Numbered from the stretch's first letter, positions 8,658 through 18,316 are shown. The stretch: DNA of 64,000 nucleotides from Mucilaginibacter corticis (GCF_007558865.1 NZ_VLPK01000001.1:682001-746000); one strand, 5' to 3'. Program-made: numbers and translations. Notes: generated from the sequence alone by a model not told the origin.

Positions 8658-10464
8658 AATTAAGTCCTTTCGCAATAGCTTTATAGATCACATCCTGGAT
8701 GCGTGGCCTGATGTTCAGGCTTGAAAGTTTGCTGCTTACCTTTGGATAGGTGCGGTTTGATAAAAATATGTACACCAGGTTATATTTAGGGTCAACCCAA
8801 ACACAGGTGCCTGTGTAACCCGTATGCCCGTAACTATCCGGCGATGCCAGTTCTGACGGGTAATGCCTGTCGGCTATCGGGTCCCATTTATCAAAGCCTA
8901 ACCCCCGGCGGCTGATAGGCGATTGTTTTGAGGTGAACAGGTCGACCGTTTCAGGCTTGATAAACAAATCGCCACCGTATGATCCTTTGTTTAACAACAT
9001 CTGGTAAAGTATAGCGATATCATTGGCGCTGGCAAAAACACCGGCATGCCCCGCTACCCCACCCATTAACGCGGCGGTTGGGTCATTTACATAACCAATC
9101 AATTCTGAATGACGGTATTCCTCATCATCTTCAGACGGAACGATCTGCCCGGGCTGAAAACGGTAAAGCGGCAAGAAGCCCGCTGTTTGCATACTTAACC
9201 TATTGTAAAACTGTTGCTGAACATAAGTATTGATCGGGGTGCCACTAACTGCCTCTACCACCTGTTGCATAAAGATCATACTCAGGTCGCTGTATACATA
9301 TTGCCCACGGGTTTTAAGCGGTGAGTTCAACATAGCAGGCAGCATTATATCTTTGAAATAATCTTTCCGCAGATAATAGCCGTTATTCACTTTTATAGGA
9401 TACAAAGCAGATGAATCGGCGGTATGGTCCGTTGCTTTTATTTTATCAAAGGTGGGGATATCGGGGATCAGCCCTGCCTGGTGGGTTAGCAGTTCGCTGA
9501 TCTTGATGCTGCTTTTGTTGGTGTTGCGCGTAACCGGCAGGTAATAACTCAGGGTCGAATCGATATTTAACTTCCCCTCGTCTTTAAGCAACATGGCAGA
9601 TACGGTGGTCGCCGAGATCTTGGTCATAGACGCGATATCAAAAATATCGGTTATTTTATCCGGTACATCAGCAGCATAAGTATGATAACCGTATGCCTTA
9701 TTAAATATTACCTTTCCGTCTTTAGCTACCAACACTACGCAGCCCGGCGTGGCATGGGCCTGCATGGCTTCGCGGGCTATTTTATCAATATCCTGCAGGT
9801 TGTCGGCATTAATACCAACAGCCTCGGGTACGCTGTATTCCAGCCGGGTTTTATCCGTTAAAAAGCCCATGCCATACCTGTACCGCTGGGTAATAGTGCC
9901 CGTTAGTTTTTGGGTGATAGCAACCCCGCCAAAAATAGCCTGCGCGCTAAAGCAAGCCGCTATAACCGATCCGCGTTCCGAATATAATATCGGCGCGGTA
10001 ACGTCATTCAGTTTGTCAAGTGCCGAACCCTTACCAAAATAAGCGACGATCATGTTTTTTATTTGCTGGTTGTCTGTTATAAATTTAACCAAACCGGCAT
10101 TGTTCAGGTCGGCTTCATTAAGTTGTACGATGATGGTATTGTACAGCCGAAGGTCTGCCGAGAGATTACTGATACGTTTACCTGTGTAATCGGCCGCGTT
10201 AAATGATGTTACTTTGGCGTATTTGTTGAGCAGGCTGTCAAACTGGGTAGCGAAAGTGTATGAAAGGTGAATACTGGCAATTTTAAGGTTACCAACATTT
10301 CTTAACGGGATAAGGTAATTGGCGTTATTTAATAGCATGGTTGATTTCTCAACCAGTTTTTCTTCTTTTATAAAAGCCTGACCGGGGCCTTGCGCACATG
10401 CAGAATTAAATAAGGTAAATGCCAGTAAAAGTAACAGAACCCAACGGGTCTTATTTTCGCTCAT
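8656..10464 (-). CDS. Serine hydrolase (class C beta-lactamase family) with N-terminal GH3_C-like remnant
   Basis: A 602-residue exported protein with a signal peptide ending SACAQ. Residues about 215-600 form a beta-lactamase/DD-peptidase-like domain with catalytic Ser279 and Lys282 (SMTK), Tyr391 (YSD) and His547 (HTG). Residues about 35-205 begin KSTMLLNNANYLIPLRN, the typical start of the C-terminal alpha/beta domain of GH3 glycosidases. Bacteroidota commonly encode roughly 1000-residue GH3-beta-lactamase fusions; this copy lacks the GH3 catalytic barrel but keeps its own signal peptide. It overlaps the upstream amidohydrolase gene by 14 bp, implying coupled translation. A role in muropeptide or ester hydrolysis is plausible but unproven. 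Confidence 0.88.
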   Translation of the reverse strand: MSENKTRWVLLLLLAFTLFNSACAQGPGQAFIKEEKLVEKSTMLLNNANYLIPLRNVGNLKIASIHLSYTFATQFDSLLNKYAKVTSFNAADYTGKRISNLSADLRLYNTIIVQLNEADLNNAGLVKFITDNQQIKNMIVAYFGKGSALDKLNDVTAPILYSERGSVIAACFSAQAIFGGVAITQKLTGTITQRYRYGMGFLTDKTRLEYSVPEAVGINADNLQDIDKIAREAMQAHATPGCVVLVAKDGKVIFNKAYGYHTYAADVPDKITDIFDIASMTKISATTVSAMLLKDEGKLNIDSTLSYYLPVTRNTNKSSIKISELLTHQAGLIPDIPTFDKIKATDHTADSSALYPIKVNNGYYLRKDYFKDIMLPAMLNSPLKTRGQYVYSDLSMIFMQQVVEAVSGTPINTYVQQQFYNRLSMQTAGFLPLYRFQPGQIVPSEDDEEYRHSELIGYVNDPTAALMGGVAGHAGVFASANDIAILYQMLLNKGSYGGDLFIKPETVDLFTSKQSPISRRGLGFDKWDPIADRHYPSELASPDSYGHTGYTGTCVWVDPKYNLVYIFLSNRTYPKVSSKLSSLNIRPRIQDVIYKAIAKGLN

Positions 10465-12082
10465 ATACCTTCTCTCCGTTTATATAGGTTTTTAATACGT
10501 TAACTTTTGGCAGCGCGTTAGGCTCAACTTTCATCAGGTCCTGGTCTGTTATTACAAAATCGGCGTATTTGCCTACTTCAATGCTGCCTTTTTCTTTCTC
10601 TTCAAAATTAGCTTTTGCCGCCCAGATGGTCATTCCTTTCAGGGCCTCGGTCCTGCTTAGCGCGTTTTCCATCTGGAAACCATTTGCCGGGAAACCTTTC
10701 AGATCTTTACGCACCACCGCAGCATAAAATGTATATATCGGGTTGATATTTTCAACCGGGAAATCTGTCCCTAATGGCAGCCACCCGTTTTGATCTAATA
10801 ACTCTTTTAAGGCATAAGCCGATTTTAAACGCTTGTTACCTAAACGTTGCCCGGCCCAGTACATATCAGAAGTAGCATGCGTTGGTTGCATAGACGGAAT
10901 AATATTGTACTTGCCAAATAGGGCTACATCTTCGGGTGCTACCACCTGCGCGTGTTCTATCCGCCAGCGGCGATCATTTTTACCTTTTAACACACCGGCA
11001 TAAATTTTTAGCATCACCCGGTTTGCCGAGTCGCCAATGGCATGGGTACACATCTGGAAGCCTTTCTCGGCTATTTTCTTTGCCACTTCCTCAAAATGGC
11101 TTGGGTTACTTAATAAAAAGCCGTTCCAACCCTTTTGGTCCTCATAGGGCTTTAATAAACAAGCACCTCTCGAACCGAGCGCACCGTCGGCATAAACCTT
11201 AAATGCACGCACATTCAGGCCCGGTGTCTTAAACACGCCGCGTTTAAACAGGTAATCATAGTTCTCCTGCCTGTCAGCCAGCATTACGTACATCCGCATT
11301 TTTAAAGAGCCTTTGTGCTGCATCTCGGCAATGGTATTTACCATAGTGTAGGGTAAACCGCAATCGTCAACAGTGGTGAGGCCCACAGCAAAGCAGTTGG
11401 TTTGGGCACTCAATAAGGCATTTCGTACCAGCGTATCTGTAGGATCCGGAATTTTACGGGTTACAATGCCTACCGCGTTATCAACCAATATACCGGTAAG
11501 CTTGCCGTTAATGGTTTCAATTTCGCCACCTACAACAGGCTGGCCGGGTTTAATACCTGCAATGGTTAAAGCTGCCTGGTTAGCTATAACCGCATGGCCA
11601 TCAACCCTGTTTAGTATTACCGGCCTTACCGGGAATATAGAATCCAGCTTTGCCTTGTCCGGGAATTTCCTGCCGGCCCATAAGTTCTGGTCCCAGCCGT
11701 TACCAATTATCCAACCTTCGGGGTTACGATCGGCGTAAGCTTTAACGGTATCTATAACCTGGGCCCAGGTTTTTAAGCCTTTTAAATCGACTTGCTGCAA
11801 GCCCATCCCATACTCGTAAAAATGCGCGTGAGCATCAATAAACCCCGGATACACGCTTTTTCCCTGTGCATCAACAACCTCGCGGGCATGATATTTATCT
11901 TCTAAAGCAGCGGCATCACCAACAGCCAGGATCTTCCCGCCACTAACTACAAATGCGTTGGATGTAGTGAACGCGCTGTCAACCGTGTAAACCACCGCGT
12001 TTTTCACTAAGAGGTCGGCATTATACTCTTTTTGCTTACAGGCTACTACAAAAAGCAGCAAAATGGGCCATAATTTTTTCAT
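10451..12082 (-). CDS. Amidohydrolase family lipoprotein (YtcJ-like)
   Basis: About 543 residues if started at the ATG at 12082; the longer frame to 12151 adds 23 residues in front of an obvious lipoprotein signal (MKKLWPILLLFVVAC), so the inner start is chosen. The lipobox cysteine would be lipidated. The metal-dependent hydrolase core has YPGFIDAHAHFYEYG (HxH ligands), a CTHAIGDSAN histidine, an RIEHAQVV histidine and LGTDFPVENINP (Asp), as in the YtcJ-type amidohydrolase_3 family. These hydrolyse amides or similar bonds; the substrate is unknown. It is translated just ahead of the serine hydrolase, so the two probably act together at the cell envelope. Confidence 0.92.
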   Translation of the reverse strand: MKKLWPILLLFVVACKQKEYNADLLVKNAVVYTVDSAFTTSNAFVVSGGKILAVGDAAALEDKYHAREVVDAQGKSVYPGFIDAHAHFYEYGMGLQQVDLKGLKTWAQVIDTVKAYADRNPEGWIIGNGWDQNLWAGRKFPDKAKLDSIFPVRPVILNRVDGHAVIANQAALTIAGIKPGQPVVGGEIETINGKLTGILVDNAVGIVTRKIPDPTDTLVRNALLSAQTNCFAVGLTTVDDCGLPYTMVNTIAEMQHKGSLKMRMYVMLADRQENYDYLFKRGVFKTPGLNVRAFKVYADGALGSRGACLLKPYEDQKGWNGFLLSNPSHFEEVAKKIAEKGFQMCTHAIGDSANRVMLKIYAGVLKGKNDRRWRIEHAQVVAPEDVALFGKYNIIPSMQPTHATSDMYWAGQRLGNKRLKSAYALKELLDQNGWLPLGTDFPVENINPIYTFYAAVVRKDLKGFPANGFQMENALSRTEALKGMTIWAAKANFEEKEKGSIEVGKYADFVITDQDLMKVEPNALPKVNVLKTYINGEKVYERK

Positions 12083-12174
12083 ACGATGTGGCTGTAAAGA
12101 TATCACAAAGTATATACAACTTTCAAATGATAAAGTTGGGTGTGCCCGCAAAATATCCGTTTTACAACTGCAGG

Positions 12175-13338
12175 CTATTCTTTATTAATGGTTACTTTCC
12201 GGGTATTGCCGGCGTCGTCTTTCAATGTCAAAACCGCGGTTTCTTTACCATAAAGCGGCGGCTTGTTATTTACCAGGTCGCAAATAGTAACGTTGCTGTA
12301 GTCGGTATTATCAATAGCTGTTATCTGTTCGCCCTGCTTTACCAGGCCATCCGCTTTCTGCCATATAACACCGGCTATGAGTTTATTACCGGCAAAGGTT
12401 GTACGTAAGGGCCATTGCTTTTCGCCGACATCGTTCACAGGAGTATTTGCATCAAAATAAAATTTAGCGTTTATAAAGTCGAGCGTAACTGTTCCGTACT
12501 CCAATAACTTACTGCCTATGGCCGGGATGGCGTCTTTATTGCTTTCTGCAATTAAATTATTGAATATGCCATTACCTACGCTAAAAGAAGCTACCTTAAA
12601 CAGGTACTTATCAGCAGCAGTTTGCAGCCCCATCAGCCCAATAGTGCTGGCACCGTAACCCGTGGTCAGAGTATCAAAAATTGCGTATTGTGTAAGGGAT
12701 GAAACCATTTTATCATTTATCCGCAAAAACTCATTATCGCCGGTATCAAAGGGAATAGTAAGTGTAACTTTTTTATTCATCACAATTTTTATCTGCGGGT
12801 CACTTTGATATCCCTCTTTAAAAACCAGGTCGGTGCTGTATTTTGATTTGAGGTTAAGTTTGTTTTTCTGATCAGTAAATACAATAACGTGTTTGGTATT
12901 ATTAATGCTGATGATAGAATTACGCAGCAGGTTACTGCCAATTACACCATCAATATGATAGCAATTATAAAAATCAGGAAACAAGGTAATGGCCGGGATA
13001 TGATTAAAGCTAAGGCTGCCTAACTTCAGATCATTCAGCTCGACAGTAGTTACCGAATCGGTATGCAAAAAGGTATCATCTATTATATCCTTATGAAGCA
13101 CTTTGGCATTCAGCTGCAGAGCCAGCTCTTTGCTGATGGCCACAGGTGCGCCGGTGTCAAATAAAAAACGGTGTTTTTTACCCGCTATCTCACCCTCCAA
13201 AAATATTTTTCCGTTAATGTATTCGTAGGGGATCTCTTCATAATAATTCTTTGAACTGGTGCCACCCTGGTTAAATGTGAAAACCTGGGCAAAGCAAACC
13301 GGCGATGCTAATAGCAATAAACAGGTAAGTAGTTTCAT
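12175..13338 (-). CDS. Retropepsin-like aspartic protease with C-terminal PDZ-like domain
   Basis: A 387-residue secreted protein with a signal peptide ending VCFAQ. Two aspartyl protease half-sites can be seen: FLFDTGAPVAIS near residue 60 and IPFDTGDNEFLRI near residue 195, so it carries both lobes on one chain. The C-terminal stretch KADGLVKQGEQITAIDN resembles a PDZ-like domain, which in this family may present substrates. Such proteins are frequent in Bacteroidota envelopes; substrates are unknown. Its end is 92 bp upstream of the amidohydrolase start and it diverges from mutL. Confidence 0.85.
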   Translation of the reverse strand: MKLLTCLLLLASPVCFAQVFTFNQGGTSSKNYYEEIPYEYINGKIFLEGEIAGKKHRFLFDTGAPVAISKELALQLNAKVLHKDIIDDTFLHTDSVTTVELNDLKLGSLSFNHIPAITLFPDFYNCYHIDGVIGSNLLRNSIISINNTKHVIVFTDQKNKLNLKSKYSTDLVFKEGYQSDPQIKIVMNKKVTLTIPFDTGDNEFLRINDKMVSSLTQYAIFDTLTTGYGASTIGLMGLQTAADKYLFKVASFSVGNGIFNNLIAESNKDAIPAIGSKLLEYGTVTLDFINAKFYFDANTPVNDVGEKQWPLRTTFAGNKLIAGVIWQKADGLVKQGEQITAIDNTDYSNVTICDLVNNKPPLYGKETAVLTLKDDAGNTRKVTINKE

Positions 13339-13538
13339 AAGCAGGATTTGATGATGTAAAATACGGAATTAATAACGCTATTATCTGTTCAAAATTCTTT
13401 CACAGGTAAAGGAATTTAACAATCATTTATTCCCCTCTGTTTTGGAGTGGAACCTGGAGAGCCCGCAAAAAAAATCAAACTTGTGCTGTCAAATCTTTAA
13501 TTTAGCATCGAAAACGAAATTGAAGGGAAATTTTATAA

Positions 13539-15401
13539 ATGTCAGATATAATTCAGCTTTTACCAGACTCCGTAGCTAACCAGATCGCCGCCGGCGAGGT
13601 GGTGCAGCGGCCTGCATCTGCGGTAAAAGAACTGATAGAAAATGCTATTGATGCCGGTGCGGATAAGATCCAGTTGATCGTTAAAGATGCCGGCAAATCA
13701 TTGATACAGGTTATTGATAACGGCTGCGGCATGAGCGGTACCGACGCGCGCATGAGTTTTGAGCGCCATGCCACCTCAAAAATTAAAAAAGCCGAGGACC
13801 TTTTTGCTATTCGTACCATGGGTTTCAGGGGCGAGGCTATGGCATCCATAGCGGCCATAGCGCAGGTCGAGTTAAAAACGCGCCGTCATGAAGATGAACT
13901 GGGCACACAGATCTTTATCGAGGCATCAGAAGTAATGAAACAGGAAGCCTGCTCGGCCCCTGCAGGAACTTCGATCTGCGTAAAAAACCTTTTTTACAAT
14001 ATCCCGGCACGTCGCAACTTTTTAAAAAGCAACCCGGTTGAGATGCGCCATATTATCGACGAGTTTCAGCGCGTGGCACTGGCCCATCCCGAGATATTTT
14101 TCACGCTGCACCATGACGGGCAGGAGGTTTACCATTTACCGGCCACTACCTTAAAGCAGCGCATTATCCACCTGTTTGGCAATAATTATAACCAGCGCCT
14201 GGTACCGGTTGAAGAAGATACCACCATTATTAACCTGCGCGGTTTTGTAGGCAAGCCCGAGTTTGCCAAACGCACCCGCGGTGAGCAGTTCTTTTTTGTA
14301 AATAACCGATTTATTAAAGACCCTTATTTAAACCATGCCGTACTAACCGCTTTTGAAGAGCTACTGCCTGACGATACTTATCCACTGTATGTGCTGTTTA
14401 TCGATATCGATCCGTCAAAAATCGATATCAACGTACATCCAACCAAAACTGAGATCAAATACCAGGACGAGAAGGCCATTTACGCCATTATCCGCTCGGC
14501 GGTTAAAAGATCATTGGGCAGGTACAATATTACGCCAAGTTTAGATTTTGACCAGGAGAACAGCATTGAACACCTGATCACGCCGAAACCTTTTGAAGAG
14601 ATCGTGGCCCCGTCTATTGCATTTAACCCCAATTTTAACCCATTCACAAAAACCGAGCGCGAGCTGCCGTTTTTACGGGATACCGGCGGAGGCAGCAGCC
14701 ATAGCAACAGGACCAATCCTATCCCGAGCAACTGGGATACTTTATACGAGATCAGCAAAAGGGAAGAACCCGTACAACAGCAGATCCACACGGAAGAAAC
14801 CGTAGCCGTTAACGAGCAGGAAATAGCCAAAACCAGCGACAGGCAGTTTTTCCAGATCCATAATCGGTTCATCATGTCGCAAATTAAATCGGGCTTTATG
14901 CTGATCAACCAGCAGGCCGCACATGAACGGATCTTGTACGAACGCTTTTTGCAGCAATTGCAAAACCACTCAGGCGTAAGCCAGCAAAGTTTATTTCCGC
15001 AATCGCTCACACTAAACAGCAGCGATTTTGAGTTATTGAGAGAGCTTTTGCCTGATATCAGGGCGCTGGGCTTTGATATCCGCGAGTTTGGCAAAAATAC
15101 GGTAGTGGTTGAAGGTATCCCGGCCGACCTGAACAACGTAGGTGAACATGAGCTTTTGGAACGCCTGCTTGAAGGGTTTAAAAATAATCTGTCGATATTG
15201 AAATTAGACAAGCGCGATAATCTGGCAAGGTCGCTGGCGCGTAACGCGGCCATAAAGGCCGGCACTAAACTATCGTCAGAAGAGATGAATTTATTGACGG
15301 ATCAGCTCTTCGCGTGTCAAATGCCAAATGTTGCTTTAAATGGCAAGCCTGTAATTAGTACCTTTACATTAAATGAATTATTAGAGCGGTTTGAAAAATA
15401 A
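13539..15401 (+). CDS. mutL: DNA mismatch repair protein MutL
   Basis: A 620-residue MutL. The GHKL ATPase part shows ELIENAIDAGADKI, DNGCGM, RHATSKI and MGFRGEAMASI, and the transducer region ends INVHPTKTEIKY. A low-complexity linker (about residues 350-430) leads to the C-terminal dimerisation/endonuclease domain. There the usual DQHA(X)2E(X)4E metal motif reads NQQAAHERILYE (Asn457, Gln459, Glu463, Glu468), so the first Asp and the His are replaced while both Glu remain; the later CPHGRP-type motif is also not evident (NGKP). Nicking activity may be altered. It heads a string with two rhomboid genes (18-bp gaps). Confidence 0.97.
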   Translation: MSDIIQLLPDSVANQIAAGEVVQRPASAVKELIENAIDAGADKIQLIVKDAGKSLIQVIDNGCGMSGTDARMSFERHATSKIKKAEDLFAIRTMGFRGEAMASIAAIAQVELKTRRHEDELGTQIFIEASEVMKQEACSAPAGTSICVKNLFYNIPARRNFLKSNPVEMRHIIDEFQRVALAHPEIFFTLHHDGQEVYHLPATTLKQRIIHLFGNNYNQRLVPVEEDTTIINLRGFVGKPEFAKRTRGEQFFFVNNRFIKDPYLNHAVLTAFEELLPDDTYPLYVLFIDIDPSKIDINVHPTKTEIKYQDEKAIYAIIRSAVKRSLGRYNITPSLDFDQENSIEHLITPKPFEEIVAPSIAFNPNFNPFTKTERELPFLRDTGGGSSHSNRTNPIPSNWDTLYEISKREEPVQQQIHTEETVAVNEQEIAKTSDRQFFQIHNRFIMSQIKSGFMLINQQAAHERILYERFLQQLQNHSGVSQQSLFPQSLTLNSSDFELLRELLPDIRALGFDIREFGKNTVVVEGIPADLNNVGEHELLERLLEGFKNNLSILKLDKRDNLARSLARNAAIKAGTKLSSEEMNLLTDQLFACQMPNVALNGKPVISTFTLNELLERFEK

Positions 15402-15419
15402 CCGGTATATTATACCACT

Positions 15420-16133
15420 ATGCAATCACCTTTCGCAAATTTACCCCCGGTTGTAAAAAACCTGCTTATTATAAATATTATTTGCTTTTTGCCCTACCTA
15501 TTGTTTAAACAGGGCATGGTCGACCAGATCTACAACCTGGTATCCGCACATTATTTTGATTCGCCTTATTTTAAACCGTGGCAGCCTCTCACCTATATGT
15601 TTTTTCATGGCGGGTGGATGCACATTATCTTTAATATGTTCGCGCTTTACTCGCTCGGTGCCATTCTTGAATATCATATCGGTTCTCAAAAATTTGTAGC
15701 ATTTTACTTTATCTGTGGTTTAGGCGGTATAGCCTTACAGTTAGCTATACAGGCTTTTGAGGTACACCAAATTATTGGCTCTTTCACCACACCTAATATT
15801 GATGCTACACTAAATTTATTACCTGCTGCGGCACAGAGCAAGCTTGCAGGGATTTATGTTTCGTCAATGGTGGGTGCATCGGGGGCAATCTTCGGTTTGT
15901 TTATCGCCTTCGGTATGATCTATCCAAATGCCGAATTGATGATCATGTTTATTCCTATCCCGGTTAAAGCAAAATATGTAATGCCGGTTTATGTTTTGGT
16001 TGAACTTTCATTAGGCATAGGACAATTTGGGGGTGATGATGTGGCGCATTTCGCGCACCTTGGCGGCGCCATTTTAGGTTTTATACTGGTAAAGGCTTGG
16101 CGTTTACAAGGCCCGGGGAATTACATTAATTAA
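15420..16133 (+). CDS. Rhomboid family intramembrane serine protease (first copy)
   Basis: A 237-residue polytopic membrane protein. It has the rhomboid loop motif GGWMHIIFNMFALYSLG, the catalytic serine in GASGAIFG (Ser154) and the catalytic histidine in HFAHLGGA (His213), so it should be an active Ser-His dyad protease cutting within membranes. Six transmembrane helices are plausible. It starts 18 bp after mutL and lies 18 bp before a second rhomboid gene, an arrangement suggesting one transcript. Substrates are unknown. Confidence 0.95.
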   Translation: MQSPFANLPPVVKNLLIINIICFLPYLLFKQGMVDQIYNLVSAHYFDSPYFKPWQPLTYMFFHGGWMHIIFNMFALYSLGAILEYHIGSQKFVAFYFICGLGGIALQLAIQAFEVHQIIGSFTTPNIDATLNLLPAAAQSKLAGIYVSSMVGASGAIFGLFIAFGMIYPNAELMIMFIPIPVKAKYVMPVYVLVELSLGIGQFGGDDVAHFAHLGGAILGFILVKAWRLQGPGNYIN

Positions 16134-16151
16134 AACGTTTTTAGAGGATAT

Positions 16152-17012
16152 ATGACGTTCTGGGAAAATTTAAATTTTAAGGTATTCCGCTCAGGTAGCA
16201 AGCTTTACCTGCTTATCGGTATTAACGTTATTGTCTTTTTCACTATCGGCATACTCTCGGTATTTGAGAAGTTAGTATTCCGGACAACCATTGTTGATTT
16301 TTACAGCCAGGAATATCTTACGCTACAAGCCTACCTGCCTAAACTGGCTGTCCGTTTCTGGACGCTGTTTACCTACATGTTTATGCATGCAGATATCTGG
16401 CACCTGCTGTTTAATATGCTGTGGTTTTACTGGATGGGCCAGATCTTTGAAGAGTTTTTAGGAAATAAACGTATTTTAGGACTATACTTACTGGGGGGCT
16501 TATCGGGTGCGGTGCTATATGTAGTTAGCTTTAACATCTTCCCCCTGTTTTCACGGGACCAAGCACTTTTGTTGATACCGACATTAGGATCCTCGGCAAG
16601 TGTGATGGCTGTTATTGCGGGTGCGGCCACCATTACGCCCAACTATACCATCATGCTGTTTGGAGTTATCCCCATTAAATTAAAATGGATAGCCATTTTT
16701 TATGTGGCGATGGGATTTTGGGGCATAACCGGCCCTAACGCCGGCGGCGAGATAGCACACATAGGCGGCGCGTTATTTGGATTTATATACGTAAAGCAAT
16801 TGCAAAACGGGCGCGATATGATAGGTACCATTGCCGGCATTTTTAAGTCCAGGTCAAAATTAAAAGTGGCGTCAACCAACAGGGATAGGCCCGCGTCTGA
16901 CGCGCCAAGACAAGAAGAAGTTGACCGTATTTTAGATAAAATTTCAACAACAGGATATGATAACCTGAGCAAACAGGAAAAAGAGACGCTATTTCGCGCC
17001 AGCAAAAAATGA
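16152..17012 (+). CDS. Rhomboid family intramembrane serine protease (second copy)
   Basis: A 286-residue rhomboid with the conserved HADIWHLLFNMLWFYWMG loop, catalytic serine in GSSAS (Ser148; here GxSA rather than the more usual GxSG) and histidine in IAHIGGA (His203). Beyond the membrane core, residues about 235-286 form a charged C-terminal tail ending EEVDRILDKISTTGYDNLS and a short KEKE helix, seen in other Bacteroidota rhomboids (DUF6576-like). Its stop overlaps the ATG of the next gene by 4 bp (ATGA), showing translational coupling. Confidence 0.93.
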   Translation: MTFWENLNFKVFRSGSKLYLLIGINVIVFFTIGILSVFEKLVFRTTIVDFYSQEYLTLQAYLPKLAVRFWTLFTYMFMHADIWHLLFNMLWFYWMGQIFEEFLGNKRILGLYLLGGLSGAVLYVVSFNIFPLFSRDQALLLIPTLGSSASVMAVIAGAATITPNYTIMLFGVIPIKLKWIAIFYVAMGFWGITGPNAGGEIAHIGGALFGFIYVKQLQNGRDMIGTIAGIFKSRSKLKVASTNRDRPASDAPRQEEVDRILDKISTTGYDNLSKQEKETLFRASKK

Positions 17013-18121
17013 AGGCTAAAAAAAGATTACCTTTTATTGATAAGGTGTTTTTGTGGATAAACTGCGGTTTATGCCTGGCTTTGCTTACCAGTTATTTTGC
17101 CCCAATAACCGATCCGAACAAATACTGGATAATAGCTTTTTTTGGTTTAGCTTACCCGCCCTTGTTGCTGGTTAATATCATCATGATAGCCTACTGGCTG
17201 TTACGTAAAAAATGGCTGGCGCTGTTATCGGTATTGACCATTCTTTGTGGTTTTAGTGTTTTAAAAAACAATATCGGTTTTAACCCGGGTAACAGTAACA
17301 TCATTAAGCCGCAAGGCGACAACGATGTACGGATGATGACCTATAACGTACATGAATTTAATAAATACGGTTACACAAGTGACATATCTACCAGGGATGA
17401 AATTTTAAATATCATAGCCAAAGCGCAACCTGATGTTATAGCTATTCAGGAGTTTTTTACCCGTAAGCGCGGACAATATGCCATGATCGATTCTGTAAAG
17501 AAAAGGATGGGGTGTACTGATTTTTATTATGAATGTTTTGTCGGCACTAAAGAAGATGGTTTAGGCTTGGCTATATTTTCAAAGTTCCCGATAATTGCAA
17601 AGGGGCTTATCCAATTGTCGGCCATGACAAGCGATAACCAATGTTTATATACCGATATCAAAAAAGGTGCCCACGTGATCAGGTTATATAGCGTGCATCT
17701 GCAATCTATCAATTTTAGACCAGAAGATTACCGTTACATAGATAGCGTTAAACAAAAAGGAAAACCTGATTTTAGCTCGACAAAACGTTTAGGCGGAAAA
17801 TTGAAAAAGGCGTTCATGAAACGTGCCGATCAGGTTGCCAAAATTAAAGAACACGCAAAACAATGCCCTTACCCTTATATCATAGCCGGCGATTTTAATG
17901 ATACACCAACATCATACGCAGTAAATCAAATGGCAAAGGGATTGAAAAATACGTTCCGTGAAAAGGGCTTTGGCCTGGGGCGCACCTATAATGGCGATTT
18001 CCCTAATTACCAGATAGATTACATTATGGCCTCGCCGCAGTTTGACGTTGCCAGCTATACTATTACTGAAAAAAAGCTGTCAGACCATTACCCGGTGTGT
18101 GCGGATTTGCTGTTGAAGTAA
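17009..18121 (+). CDS. Endonuclease/exonuclease/phosphatase family membrane protein
   Basis: A 370-residue protein with two or three N-terminal transmembrane helices (about residues 10-90) followed by an EEP hydrolase domain. Active-site motifs are MTYNVHEFN (metal-binding Asn), IAIQEFF (Glu), SVHLQS, AGDFNDTP (Asp/Asn), QIDYIMA and SDHYPV (catalytic His). EEP enzymes cleave phosphodiesters or phosphomonoesters in nucleic acids, lipids or inositol phosphates; the membrane anchor suggests an envelope or lipid-linked substrate. It overlaps the second rhomboid by 4 bp, so it belongs to that operon. Confidence 0.9.
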   Translation: MKAKKRLPFIDKVFLWINCGLCLALLTSYFAPITDPNKYWIIAFFGLAYPPLLLVNIIMIAYWLLRKKWLALLSVLTILCGFSVLKNNIGFNPGNSNIIKPQGDNDVRMMTYNVHEFNKYGYTSDISTRDEILNIIAKAQPDVIAIQEFFTRKRGQYAMIDSVKKRMGCTDFYYECFVGTKEDGLGLAIFSKFPIIAKGLIQLSAMTSDNQCLYTDIKKGAHVIRLYSVHLQSINFRPEDYRYIDSVKQKGKPDFSSTKRLGGKLKKAFMKRADQVAKIKEHAKQCPYPYIIAGDFNDTPTSYAVNQMAKGLKNTFREKGFGLGRTYNGDFPNYQIDYIMASPQFDVASYTITEKKLSDHYPVCADLLLK

Positions 18122-18125
18122 GTTT

Positions 18126-18250
18126 GTGAGTTGGCAGTAAGCAGTTTGCAGTGGGCAGCCGATTTGGTTATCAACACCATATTTGTTTACGTTTCATTCA
18201 CTACTAACAACTCCCTACTGCCAATTGCCCACTGCAAACTGCCAACTCAC
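18126..18250. repeat. Palindromic intergenic element C
   Basis: Inverted repeat between the EEP gene and cysS. Arms at 18126-18158 and 18218-18250 share an identical outer 12 bp (GTGAGTTGGCAG) and then continue as shifted copies of the word GGCAGT/GCAGTTT, so they pair in several registers. More partial copies lie at 18251-18265. It reads through in frame with cysS and produces a false N-terminal extension of about 62 residues. The remainder of the 195-bp gap holds the presumed cysS promoter, which I cannot pinpoint. Confidence 0.82.
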
Positions 18251-18316
18251 GACTGCCCACTCACTTATTCACCAATCACTATTCTCCATTCACCTGAAAA
18301 TCGTAAGTTTGCCGCT

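Noticed and set aside
8477..8686. Small plus-strand frame between the VOC and serine hydrolase genes
   Set aside because: Made of palindromic element B read as codons; its peptide just echoes the repeat.
13481..13505. Promoter of mutL (TTG and TAATTTAG)
   Set aside because: The spacing between the boxes is 14 bp, too short for the Bacteroidota pattern, and the -7 box has a mismatch.
14480..15265. Long minus-strand frame of 261 codons opposite mutL
   Set aside because: It is Ser/Leu-rich antisense of a clear MutL gene with no motif, a typical shadow frame.
18131..18316. N-terminal extension of CysS
   Set aside because: These codons are palindromic element C; CysS homologues begin at the [13 protein letters not shown] start.
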